From Bacteroidota bacterium (GTDB lineage Bacteria > Bacteroidota > Bacteroidia > Bacteroidales > Prolixibacteraceae), in assembly GCA_023412195.1 (NCBI GenBank), contig JAEYNZ010000070.1, forward strand, positions 1-64,000: a stretch of DNA of 64,000 bases, given 5' to 3'. Below the pieces are notes generated by a model. It was not told where the DNA came from and searched no databases. It saw only the letters and a list, made by a program, of their open reading frames with translations. How positions within the stretch are numbered: the stretch's first letter is position 1; every line of letters starts with the position of its first letter. The position numbers and the translations under genes are program-made. Below are positions 43,344-51,929 of this stretch, piece by piece.

Positions 43344-45102
43344 ATGACTAGAATTATTATGATAATGATGTTATTCATGCCTACCTTACTTTTAAAGGGG
43401 GCAGACTATACAAATCATTAAAGGTGAAAACGTTCCTGATATTGTTTGCGATAGCACAGAATATATTTATAAAATAAGGTACACAGTACCGTCTATAAAT
43501 TGGAATTTAATTATTTCCTCAGAGTTAGGTTCAATAGATATTAAAAAGACTGTTAATGAAAATGGAGAAATAATTGTTACAAATAGATGGAATGCAACTA
43601 CGAATTCAAATCTGGGGAAATTAAAGGCAAAATTAACTAAAATAAATACTAGTATTGAAACAGAAATAGATGTAACAATAAAATCTATTAAACATTTAGA
43701 ACCTACAATTACTCCTTATAATCCAGGAGGAGGTGTGTTAACAATTTCACCATGTGAAGGAGGTCAAATTTCTTTAGAAGTTCCAAGATTAGATGTACCA
43801 GGCACAGGAACATTTAATCCAGAAAAAGTAAATGAATACCTATGGACTCTTCCTTCAGGGTGGTCAATGAACGGCCAAACCAGTAATGGTTCAAATGAAA
43901 TTTTAGGAAATTATTACACTACAATTACATATCCAGCTTCTGCTGTTGGAGGAAGTATCAAAGTAAGAGGTTATCATAATGTTTCAGCTTGTTCTGATGG
44001 TATCCAAACTAGTAAATCATCAACACCAATAACAGTAGTGCGTGATGTAAATTGGGTTTTAACATCAAGTCATTCATATTTTTTATGTGGTGATACAAAT
44101 CCGATCACTTTTACATTGACATCTAATCCATCGGCTGGGTGTGCAGTTTATTACTGGAACAATAATCCTAATTCGTCAACTTCCAATTCATTTGTTGTTA
44201 CTCCTGGAAATACTGATGTTACTGTAACAGTAAAAGCGGTTTATGGTGGTAAAGAAGTTATAAAATCAATTACAGTACCAGTTAAATCATTTGAAAATAA
44301 TCCTCCTAATATCGATGGTTCGGAAACCATCTGTACTGGAACACAGGATTATTACGTTGATGGATTAAGGACTAATTACAATCTAACATGGAATAGCTCT
44401 GTGAACATTGAAAAATTAACCTCTTCTGGCAATTCAGCAACCTTCAGAGGCACATCATCTGGCCAAGGATGGATAGGTGCCACAATAAACACTCCCTGTG
44501 GAGGTACAGTTCCTTTAATGGTAAAAAATGTTTGGGTTGGGCCGCCTATAACACCATCGGAAATTATTCCTTTTTGGAACAATGGGATGGAATTTGGCAA
44601 TGATTCATATTATGATTTTAGAGTAATTCCTCATCCAAGTGCAACATATTACACTTGGGATGTGGATGGAGGTACAATTGTGGATGGGCAGGGAACTAAT
44701 CTGATAACTGTAAAAACTCAGAAAGTTTTAGGTGGCAATAATGTTTACTTTAGTGTTGGGGTAAGAGCTGGAAGTATTAATTGTGGTGTGAGTAATAGAA
44801 TATTTCGCACAGGATTTGTAATCTCTGGTACTGGTGGGGCAACTTTATTATTTTCCCCCAATCCTGCAACAGATGAAACATCTCTCATAATAGAAAATTA
44901 TTCAGAAGAAGAAATTATTGATGAAAATTATACCTGGAATCTAGAAATATATTCAGAAATTCAAGGTTTAAAATTAAAGTCTAATAATTTGAGAGGAAAA
45001 AGCACTACAATTAAAACCTCTGGCTGGAAAGATGGGATATATATAGTCAAGGTAAAAACACAAGATCAAATACTAACTGGTAAATTGGTAATAAAAAGAT
45101 AA
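43344..45102 (+). pseudogene. T9SS substrate protein with N-terminal frameshift
   Basis: ATG at 43344 opens a signal peptide (hydrophobic IIMIMMLFMPTLLL) but that frame stops after 26 codons. The frame beginning at ~43402 runs without stop to 45102 and encodes PKD/Ig-like beta domains and a T9SS type A sorting domain (LLFSPNPATDETSLI ... GKLVIKR). Removing one G from the G5 tract at 43397-43401 joins the two, giving LLLKGQTIQIIKGENV and 585 residues, an ideal signal peptide junction. So the gene is whole apart from one extra base: sequencing error, phase variation or recent decay. Without repair, translation could start only near GTG 43735. Secreted or surface protein of unknown function; AT-rich codon usage. 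Confidence 0.82.
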
Positions 45103-45158
45103 TTTAATGAAGTTCGGAATAAGCACGCGGTATTATTTTCTGAAACAGAATTTTATAC

Positions 45159-45166
45159 TATCTTTG
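45159..45166 (+). promoter_or_regulatory. rpsP -7 box TATCTTTG
   Basis: TAnnTTTG 33 nt before the rpsP ATG. Confidence 0.55.
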
Positions 45167-45199
45167 CGGCCACATTTTTAAAAAAGTAATTAAAGCATT

Positions 45200-45787
45200 A
45201 TGCCGGTAAAAATGAGATTAGCGCGGCACGGCCGCAAACGTTATGCTTACTACCACATTGTGGTAGCAGATAGCAGGGCGCCACGAGATGGCAGGTACAT
45301 TGAGAGGGTTGGTTCATACAATCCTAACACGAATCCTGCTACAATAGATCTCGATTTCGACAAGGCTTTCGACTGGCTTGTAAAAGGCGCCCAACCTACC
45401 GACACCGTTAAGGCAATTTTGTCTTATAAAGGTGTGCTCTACAAAAAACACCTTATGGGTGGAGTGAAAAAAGGAGCTTTCACAGAAGAAGAAGCTCAGA
45501 AAAAACTTGACACATGGATGTCAGAAAAAGAAGCACAGATTCAGGCGAAGAAAGAAAAACTTGAAGGTGATGAAAGTGCTGCCATCAAAAAACAACTTGA
45601 GGCTGAATCTAAGCTGAGGGAAGCAAAGGAAGCTGCCATTGCAGCAAAAAATGCTGAACTTGCTGCTGAGGCAAAAGCTGCTGAACAGGCAGAAAGAGCC
45701 GAAGAAGAAAGCAGTGAAGAAGCTCCGGCAGCCGAAACAGAGGCTGAAGGAGAAAATGCACCGGAAGAAAAGGGCGCTGAATCATAA
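45200..45787 (+). CDS. rpsP: 30S ribosomal protein S16 with long acidic C-terminal tail
   Basis: The first ~85 residues (PVKMRLARHGRKRYAYYHIV..., DRGRYIERVGSYNP-type segment) are the S16 fold of the small subunit. The total of 195 residues is more than twice the E. coli length (82): from ~100 on the protein is an Ala/Glu/Lys-rich helix (EAKAAEQAERAEEESSEE). An extension of this kind is typical of Bacteroidetes S16. Followed by a hairpin terminator and rimM, with trmD and rplS missing from the usual cluster. Confidence 0.93.
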   Translation: MPVKMRLARHGRKRYAYYHIVVADSRAPRDGRYIERVGSYNPNTNPATIDLDFDKAFDWLVKGAQPTDTVKAILSYKGVLYKKHLMGGVKKGAFTEEEAQKKLDTWMSEKEAQIQAKKEKLEGDESAAIKKQLEAESKLREAKEAAIAAKNAELAAEAKAAEQAERAEEESSEEAPAAETEAEGENAPEEKGAES

Positions 45788-45809
45788 CAGACTTTTTTTC
45801 ATGCACGAT

Positions 45810-45843
45810 AAAAACCACATACCGTCAGGCATGTGGTTTTTTT
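45810..45843 (+). terminator. rpsP terminator
   Basis: AAAACCACAT / ATGTGGTTTTTTT stem with a 10-nt loop, 23 bp past the rpsP stop. Confidence 0.85.
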
Positions 45844-45865
45844 ATGCTCCTGTCGCTGAATTGCA

Positions 45866-45873
45866 TATCTTTG
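45866..45873 (+). promoter_or_regulatory. -7 box TATCTTTG just before rimM
   Basis: TAnnTTTG ending 6 nt before the rimM ATG, downstream of the rpsP terminator. Transcription from it would start at about the ATG. Confidence 0.45.
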
Positions 45874-45879
45874 TAAACA

Positions 45880-46410
45880 ATGGAAACAATACCAAAAACG
45901 GAATGTACCAGGATTGGCTTTATTCGTAAAACCCATGGGGTGCATGGTGCCCTGGTACTTGAATTTGAAAGTGAATTTGAGGAGTCAGTTGCCGAAGCTG
46001 ATCGCTTCTTTCTTGAAGTTGATGGACTGCTTGTACCTTTTTTTGTCGCTGAAGAGGGATTCAGGTACAAATCGGCAAAAACTGCCATCGTAGAATTCGA
46101 ATGGGTAAAATCAGAAAGTGAAGCACGCCGGTATGTAGGGTGCCAGGTCTACCTGTTTCAGTGGGAAATTATAGATGAAGCAGAAGAATCATCTGTTTCA
46201 CAATTTCTGCATTATCGCCTGATGAATGAAAATGAGGAGGAAATCGGGAAGATTACAGCTGTAGATGATTATTCAGGAAATATCGTATTCACTGTTGATT
46301 TTAACGGGCAGGAACTTCTGGTTCCCTTTAACCAGGACCTTCTTTTATCAGTTGATGAAGAAGGAAAAATCATTACCCTTCGCCTGCCGGAAGGACTCCT
46401 GGATCAGTGA
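45880..46410 (+). CDS. rimM: Ribosome maturation factor RimM
   Basis: Assists assembly of the 30S head near S19. 176 residues: N-terminal beta-barrel ECTRIGFIRKTHGVHGALVLEF and C-terminal PRC-like barrel (DYSGNIVFTVDFNGQELLVPF). No alternative start codon is plausible, since the barrel begins at once. Preceded by its own -7 box. Only rpsP is retained of the classic rpsP-rimM-trmD-rplS order. Confidence 0.92.
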   Translation: METIPKTECTRIGFIRKTHGVHGALVLEFESEFEESVAEADRFFLEVDGLLVPFFVAEEGFRYKSAKTAIVEFEWVKSESEARRYVGCQVYLFQWEIIDEAEESSVSQFLHYRLMNENEEEIGKITAVDDYSGNIVFTVDFNGQELLVPFNQDLLLSVDEEGKIITLRLPEGLLDQ

Positions 46411-46507
46411 CTCACAAAAAAAAAACTGTTTAATTTTAATGGAAGTGAAACTTTGAGAGATTTCATGCGTCCTTACCTTAATGAGTTAAACAAATTACAG
46501 AATCAAC

Positions 46508-47212
46508 ATGAAAACAAAACTTTTCTTTTTCTCTTTTATTTTATTGGGATTGATGGGTTTAAACCAGGCCAGGGCCGAAGAACAAAACCGTGATGTTCCC
46601 TCTTTTTCCGAAATCTCCATGCGCGTATCGGGCAAAGTTTACCTTGAGCAGGGCGATCGGCAAAGTGTAAGAATAGTTGCCAGCCAGTCGACGCTCGATG
46701 AGATTGTTACGGAAGTAAAGGACCGGAGCCTGATCATCCGTTTTAAGAGCAACAACCTGTTCATGCGCTCATTCAACCCCGGTAAGATTGAAATTTATGT
46801 AACAGTCCCTGAAATCAATGCCCTTTCTGTTTCAGGATCTGGTGACATTACCGCCAGCAATGAAATCAAATCACGGATACTGGATCTGTCAGTCAGTGGA
46901 AGTGGTAATATATCCTTTGACCAGCTTGTGGCCGACCGGGTGAAAGCAGGCATTTCAGGATCGGGCAATGTAACGGTTGACAGCGGCCGTTCAGAAGATC
47001 TGACAATATCGGTATCTGGATCAGGAAGTTTTAAGGGTTCAGACTTTAAAGTCCGTACTGTGGATGCCAGAATATCAGGTTCAGGAAATTGCACCGTTCA
47101 CGCAGGTGAATCGCTGAAGGCACGGGTTACAGGTTCCGGAAATGTAACCTATTCCGGAAATCCCATGGTTGACACCTCTGTGGTGGGTTCAGGCAGGGTG
47201 AAAAAACTTTAA
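46508..47212 (+). CDS. Exported GIN-domain (DUF2807) protein
   Basis: 234 residues with a signal peptide (FFFSFILLGLMGLNQARA). The mature region is a 'putative auto-transporter adhesin head GIN' domain: repeated SGSGD/SGSGN/TGSGN turns spaced by ~20 residues (VSGSGDI, VSGSGNI, ISGSGNV, VSGSGSF, ISGSGNC, VTGSGNV) that build a beta-helix. Probably surface or periplasmic; adhesion is the family label, not proven. No promoter box identified. mscL follows closely. Confidence 0.85.
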   Translation: MKTKLFFFSFILLGLMGLNQARAEEQNRDVPSFSEISMRVSGKVYLEQGDRQSVRIVASQSTLDEIVTEVKDRSLIIRFKSNNLFMRSFNPGKIEIYVTVPEINALSVSGSGDITASNEIKSRILDLSVSGSGNISFDQLVADRVKAGISGSGNVTVDSGRSEDLTISVSGSGSFKGSDFKVRTVDARISGSGNCTVHAGESLKARVTGSGNVTYSGNPMVDTSVVGSGRVKKL

Positions 47213-47286
47213 ACAATTTGCTTTTTTCACAATTAAATTCCTTAATTTTCAGGCATAAGATCATTTGTCTGACTAATAATCAAATT

Positions 47287-47724
47287 ATGGGAATCTTTAA
47301 GGAATTTAAAGCGTTTGCCATGCGTGGCAATGTGCTCGATCTGGCTGTTGCAGTCATTATCGGTACAGCGTTCGGAAAAATCGTTACATCTCTTGTAAAC
47401 GACATCATCATGCCGCCGGTTGGGCTTTTGTTAGGCAACCGGGATTTTAGCAACTTGAGGGTGATACTGAAACATGCAAGGGAGGCTGTAGTTCAGGGTG
47501 ATGTAGTTGTGGAACCAGCTGTGGCAGAAGTATCGATCTGGTACGGAACTTTTATAAACAACATTCTTGATTTCCTGATCGTTGCAGCGGCAATTTTTCT
47601 GGTTGTCAAAGCTTTCAACAGTATGAAAAGAAAGGAAGTTGTGCAGCCTACAGTTCCGCCAGTACCGACTAAGGAGGAAGTTCTGCTTACAGAAATCAGG
47701 GACATTCTGAAAGAAAAGAGATAA
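47287..47724 (+). CDS. mscL: Large-conductance mechanosensitive channel
   Basis: Opens under membrane tension to release solutes on osmotic downshock. 145 residues from the ATG of GIFKEFKAFAMRGNVLDLAV. The glycine-rich pore helix VLDLAVAVIIGTAFGKIV and the periplasmic loop are canonical, followed by TM2 and a charged tail (LLTEIRDILKEKR). An in-frame extension of 23 codons upstream is not part of MscL, so I place the start here. Confidence 0.95.
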   Translation: MGIFKEFKAFAMRGNVLDLAVAVIIGTAFGKIVTSLVNDIIMPPVGLLLGNRDFSNLRVILKHAREAVVQGDVVVEPAVAEVSIWYGTFINNILDFLIVAAAIFLVVKAFNSMKRKEVVQPTVPPVPTKEEVLLTEIRDILKEKR

Positions 47725-47731
47725 CAGGTCT

Positions 47732-48295
47732 TTATTTGGACAATATCTCAATCCGGCCTCCCGGCCACAGTTTAATTACAGATGCAGGTTCAGCAGGTGT
47801 TAATTCATCCTGCCTGTATTCTACTATGTAGTCGGCCTGGTTAAAGATTTCTTCCGGAATTTCATTGAATGTTCCGGAAGATTTATCATTATTTATACAT
47901 GCGGGAGCAGATACGACCGGCCTGCGGAATCTTTGCAACAACTGCATGGAAAATTCCTCTTTGGTAAAACGGATGCCAATACTTCCATCATTGGAGAGAA
48001 GTTCAGGTGCCAGGTTTTTTGCATTAGGAAAGATGATAGTCAGCGGAGTGGTACTTATTTCAATCAGGTCCCATGCAATTTCAGGGACTTCAGCAACATA
48101 GCGTTCGAGCAGGGCAGGGTTCTCCATCAGAACCACCATGTTCTTTGACTCCTGCTGATGCATGATGCTGTAAATTCTTTGAACTGCTTGTGCATTGGTG
48201 GCATCACAGCCAAGGCTCCATACAGTATCGGTGGGATACAAAATGATGCCTCCGTTTTTAAGGATTTCAGTTGCTTTCTTTAATTCGTTATGCAT
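47732..48295 (-). CDS. L-threonylcarbamoyladenylate synthase (Sua5/YrdC type)
   Basis: Makes threonylcarbamoyl-AMP from Thr, bicarbonate and ATP for tRNA t6A37 modification. 187 residues, single YrdC domain: PTDTVWSLGCDATN, KR-type loop IMHQQESKN, TTPLTIIFP and SIGIRFTKEEF, AP-ACINN. No Sua5 C-terminal domain. Downstream partner of the GT4 gene (8-bp overlap, 48288-48295), probably co-transcribed. Convergent with mscL (7 bp). Confidence 0.88.
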   Translation of the reverse strand: MHNELKKATEILKNGGIILYPTDTVWSLGCDATNAQAVQRIYSIMHQQESKNMVVLMENPALLERYVAEVPEIAWDLIEISTTPLTIIFPNAKNLAPELLSNDGSIGIRFTKEEFSMQLLQRFRRPVVSAPACINNDKSSGTFNEIPEEIFNQADYIVEYRQDELTPAEPASVIKLWPGGRIEILSK

Positions 48296-49409
48296 TTTTT
48301 TCTTTCAAAATTTTTATATACAACTCATGCAGTTTATCCGCATATAATTCAGGGTGGAACTGCCGTGCACGTTTGGTTCCTTTATGAACCAATTCACTCC
48401 TGAGAGCATTATCATTCATCAGCATTAAAATCTTACTGCCTATATCCCCGATATCAGAAGGATTGCATAACAGGGCAGCCTTCCCGGCTGTTTCTGGCAA
48501 TACAGAGACAGTTGAGGTAACAACAGGGCAACCGCAGGCCATAGATTCTATAACAGGTAGCCCAAATCCTTCAAACACAGAAATATAAACCGACAGAAGA
48601 GCACCCTGATACAATGCAGCAAGATCTTTTTCCGGAATATTTGTCAGAAAAAAAACTTGTGCCCCTGGAAGGTTCTCTGCAATGAACCGTTTCATTTCAG
48701 CTGCATAGGATGTTTCCTTCCCAACGAAAACAACAGGAACACTTATTCCGGAATGTTTAACTGCCTTTAACAGTGAAAGCTGATTTTTTCGGGGCTCAAG
48801 TGTCCCTACCGAAAGAATATATTCTTCAGGAAGGTTATATTTTTCAAGAGCAGGAAATTTTTCATGCCTGTCAAAGAACACCGGCGCTACAGGCTGATAA
48901 ATCATCTCAATTTTTTCCTCAGGCACTTTAAAGAATGTTACTATATCGTTTCTGGTCTGCCGGCTGATAGCTATAATCTTATCGGCAGCCTTGCAGGCAT
49001 AGCGTGTTTTTTTAAAATAAATCTTCCGGTCAATAGCCTGGTAGAATTCTGGGTAGCGCATAAAAACCAGGTCGTGAATGGTCACTACCGAAGGAATTCC
49101 GCTGTTTTCAATTCCATTGGGCAGTTCATTGCTTAAACCATGAAAAACATCAATCTGGTGGTTTTTCAGGTGAGGGATTAAGAAAAGGCTTCTCCAGAAT
49201 GATTTCAGTTTTTTTGCTACATAATTTTGAGGAGCTACAATTTTAAAACGGCGATACCCATCAAATAATTCTGTTTTGATATCCGGAGTGAACAAGATGT
49301 ATTCCTCACCAGGATGGAACAGGCTCAATGCATTGATTGTGTTTCTGCTGTAATTCCCCAATCCGGATGAATTCTGAAAAGCTCTTTTTGCATCAAATCC
49401 GATCTTCAT
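48288..49409 (-). CDS. Family 4 glycosyltransferase
   Basis: 373 residues, GT-B fold: LSVGTLEPRKNQLSLLKAVK donor-domain start, then SVFEGFGLPVIESMACGCPVV with the E-x7-E motif. The N-terminal loop has FQNSSGLGNYSRNTINAL, typical of trehalose/mannosyl-type GT4 (LG-YS-N). Same subgroup as the GT4 at 15085. The gene overlaps tsaC-type gene by 8 bp and begins the unit. Role in surface glycan synthesis inferred from family. Confidence 0.9.
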   Translation of the reverse strand: MKIGFDAKRAFQNSSGLGNYSRNTINALSLFHPGEEYILFTPDIKTELFDGYRRFKIVAPQNYVAKKLKSFWRSLFLIPHLKNHQIDVFHGLSNELPNGIENSGIPSVVTIHDLVFMRYPEFYQAIDRKIYFKKTRYACKAADKIIAISRQTRNDIVTFFKVPEEKIEMIYQPVAPVFFDRHEKFPALEKYNLPEEYILSVGTLEPRKNQLSLLKAVKHSGISVPVVFVGKETSYAAEMKRFIAENLPGAQVFFLTNIPEKDLAALYQGALLSVYISVFEGFGLPVIESMACGCPVVTSTVSVLPETAGKAALLCNPSDIGDIGSKILMLMNDNALRSELVHKGTKRARQFHPELYADKLHELYIKILKEKNA

Positions 49410-49506
49410 GTATCACTTCTGAATTTAACTGATGGTAACATATAGAACCTTTAGCAAGTTTTAATAATCAGAACCACCATAAAATTTATAACTCCCGAAA
49501 TTATAA

Positions 49507-49535
49507 AAAAGGCCGGGTAACGCACCCGGCCTTTT
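49507..49535 (-). terminator. lysA terminator
   Basis: Perfect 12-bp stem AAAAGGCCGGGT / ACCCGGCCTTTT with a 5-nt loop, followed on the minus strand by further T, 20 bp past the lysA stop. Confidence 0.85.
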
Positions 49536-49555
49536 GCAATATATTTTGGTTTGAA

Positions 49556-50821
49556 TTACACCTTGAAGTCTTTCAGGCTTCCGAAATCGAGTGTGGCAAA
49601 ATAATCTTCCACAGTTTCTGCCCGCCTGATCTGCACCACTTCCCCATCGGGGCGAAGCAGCAATTCAGCCGATTTCAGTTTGCCGTTATAGTTAAAGCCC
49701 ATAGCATGTCCGTGCGCACCTGCATCATGGATAACAACAATATCTCCGGGCTCAAGTCGGGGAAGCATCCGGTCGATGGCAAATTTGTCATTGTTTTCGC
49801 ACAGCGATCCGGTTACATCATATTTTACCAGGTGCGGGGAATTCTCCTTGCCTGCAACAGTGATATGATGGTATGCGCCGTACATGCCCGGCCTCATCAG
49901 GTTTGCCATAGTTGCATCAAGTCCGGCAAAAACCTTATATGTATTCTTAATATGAAGCACTTTCGTGACAAGGTATCCATAGGGGCCTGTTATGGCACGC
50001 CCAAGTTCAAAGAATATTTTCAGGGGTGCAAGGCCTTTGGCGGCTATCTTTTCTTCGTACAGCTTTTTGATACCCGCACTTACATATTCCAGGTCTACCG
50101 CTTTTTCACCGGGCCTGTATGGAATTCCCACGCCACCGCCAAGATTGGCAAAACTGATTCTGACCCCGGCCTTATCATATACTTCCTGGATCAGGTTAAA
50201 AAGGATGTCGGCGGTTTCAATGAAATAATCAGGGTCGAGTTCATTTGAAGCAACCATGGTATGAACTCCAAACTGTTTTACCCCTTTTGATTTCAGGATA
50301 CGGTAACCCTCAATAATCTGCTCATGTGTAAAGCCATATTTTGCATCCTCGGGATGACCTATAATGAGATTGCCCTGCTTCAGGTCGCCGGGGTTATAAC
50401 GCATGCAAATGGTTTCTGGCAATCCCACGTTTTCTTCAAGGTAATCAATATGTGAAATATCATCCAGGTTAATAATGGCTCCCAGTTCCTTTGCAGCCCT
50501 GAATTCACTGGCAGGAGTGTCGTTGGAGGTAAGCATGATCTCTTCCCCTTTCATGCCCACCCGTCTTGCGAGTTCAAGTTCGGCTTCCGAACTGCAGTCG
50601 ATGCCGAAGCCTTCTTCCCTTAATATCTTCATCAGGTAAGGATTGGGGGCAGCTTTTATAGCATAATATTCCTTAAACCCTTCATTCCAGCTGAATGCTT
50701 TTTTAAACCTGCGTGCATTCTCACGAATTGCCTTTTCATCATATATATGAAACGGAGTGGGAAATTGTTCTATAATATTTTCCAGTTCTTTCTTTGAAAA
50801 TGGTAAACTTCTTCCAGCCAT
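49556..50821 (-). CDS. lysA: Diaminopimelate decarboxylase
   Basis: PLP enzyme converting meso-DAP to lysine, the last lysine step. 421 residues. PLP Lys56 in YAIKAAPNP, the phosphate-binding glycines in ANLGGGVGIPY and the active-site Cys in VTGSLCENNDKF (~341) are present. It sits between the GT4/tsaC unit and dapF, with dapF upstream on the same strand (112 bp gap) and its own -7 box. Confidence 0.9.
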   Translation of the reverse strand: MAGRSLPFSKKELENIIEQFPTPFHIYDEKAIRENARRFKKAFSWNEGFKEYYAIKAAPNPYLMKILREEGFGIDCSSEAELELARRVGMKGEEIMLTSNDTPASEFRAAKELGAIINLDDISHIDYLEENVGLPETICMRYNPGDLKQGNLIIGHPEDAKYGFTHEQIIEGYRILKSKGVKQFGVHTMVASNELDPDYFIETADILFNLIQEVYDKAGVRISFANLGGGVGIPYRPGEKAVDLEYVSAGIKKLYEEKIAAKGLAPLKIFFELGRAITGPYGYLVTKVLHIKNTYKVFAGLDATMANLMRPGMYGAYHHITVAGKENSPHLVKYDVTGSLCENNDKFAIDRMLPRLEPGDIVVIHDAGAHGHAMGFNYNGKLKSAELLLRPDGEVVQIRRAETVEDYFATLDFGSLKDFKV

Positions 50822-50849
50822 AATCTTTTTAAATGATTTAAATTCAGCA

Positions 50850-50857
50850 CAAATTTA
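50850..50857 (-). promoter_or_regulatory. lysA -7 box TAAATTTG
   Basis: TAnnTTTG on the minus strand, 28 nt before the lysA ATG. Confidence 0.5.
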
Positions 50858-50933
50858 CTACTATATGAGAATTTTTGTGAATTATCAGGAACAAAGGATT
50901 ACTTCATTGCCCAGTATTAACAGAATGTAACGT

Positions 50934-51794
50934 TTACAGCAGGTCGGCAACAAGTTCACGGCTTAGGACTCCGCTTGCAATCTCACTCACATCACCCGTC
51001 ATTCTCATGTTCCAGTCTTCATCCGTCTCTATCTTCAGACTTCCGCCAGGCATATGAACTGTCAGGAGGCGGCGCGTCAGTCCTTTCTTAACAGTTACTG
51101 CCGCCACGGCACATGAAGAGCTGCCCGAGGCAAGTGTCCATCCGGCACCCCTTTCCCAGATCATGATTTCCACATCGGCAGGGGAAATGACTCTTGCAAA
51201 CTGGACATTGATCCGGCGCGGAAACAACGGATTGTTTTCTATTTGCGGCCCAAATGTTTTTACCTCCTTTTCATCAAGGGTATCTGTCAGAATCACACAG
51301 TGAGGATTACCAACAGAAACACAATTGATCTGATAATCTCGGTATTCAAGATGAAGGGTTTCATCCATGCATTCATCCTTATCAACAAGTACAGGAATAT
51401 TTTCAGGGGTGAATATCGCCTTTCCCATATCCACCTTTATGGCTTTCGCCTTTCCGTTTTTCTCCTGGGTTATTTCTGCCTGTACCAGTCCGCCAAGGGT
51501 TTCAATTGTAAACTTTCGTGATTTGGCAAATTGGTAATCGTACAGGTATTTGGCATATATGCGCAGGCCATTCCCGCTTTTTTCTGCCTCAGAGCCGTCG
51601 GGATTGAGAATACGCAGCCCGAAATTGGCATTAAAACTGGGAACCTTCAGCAGAATGCCGTCGGAGCCTATACCATAATGTACATCACATATCTTCCGGA
51701 TTGCCTTTTCAGTCAGCTCAAAATTGATATCTGACTTGTTCAGGACTATATAATCATTTCCCAAACCATGGGATTTTACAAAGAAATTTTGCAT
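50934..51794 (-). CDS. dapF: Diaminopimelate epimerase homologue with Ser at both catalytic Cys positions
   Basis: 286 residues, DapF fold: SHGLGNDYIVL, NPDGSEAEKSGNGLR, ERGAGWTLASGSSSC, all aligned in order with the family. The two catalytic cysteines of the usual CGNG and ACGSG motifs are serines here: Ser73 (codon AGC, 51576-51578) in EKSGNGLR and Ser223 (codon TCG, 51126-51128) in LASGSSSCAV. Cys228 is nearby but at the non-catalytic ACAA position. Either this variant epimerises LL-DAP with serines or it is a diverged homologue. Context (dapL divergent at 51930, lysA downstream) says it acts in the DapL pathway. Name given by fold and context. Confidence 0.8.
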   Translation of the reverse strand: MQNFFVKSHGLGNDYIVLNKSDINFELTEKAIRKICDVHYGIGSDGILLKVPSFNANFGLRILNPDGSEAEKSGNGLRIYAKYLYDYQFAKSRKFTIETLGGLVQAEITQEKNGKAKAIKVDMGKAIFTPENIPVLVDKDECMDETLHLEYRDYQINCVSVGNPHCVILTDTLDEKEVKTFGPQIENNPLFPRRINVQFARVISPADVEIMIWERGAGWTLASGSSSCAVAAVTVKKGLTRRLLTVHMPGGSLKIETDEDWNMRMTGDVSEIASGVLSRELVADLL

Positions 51795-51814
51795 GACATG
51801 CTAATTAAAGTTTA

Positions 51815-51822
51815 CAAAATTA
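51815..51822 (-). promoter_or_regulatory. dapF -7 box TAATTTTG
   Basis: TAnnTTTG on the minus strand, 20 nt before the dapF ATG, in the 135-bp divergent region with dapL. Confidence 0.5.
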
Positions 51823-51883
51823 TAAACATCGGGCAAATTTTACCCTGTGAGGCCATTGAATTCGCAGCACAGCATTTTATTTT

Positions 51884-51891
51884 TAACTTTG
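51884..51891 (+). promoter_or_regulatory. dapL -7 box TAACTTTG
   Basis: TAnnTTTG 38 nt before the dapL ATG, 61 bp from the dapF box on the other strand. Confidence 0.5.
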
Positions 51892-51929
51892 CAACACAGA
51901 CATAATTGAGCATTCTATAGAAATATAAT

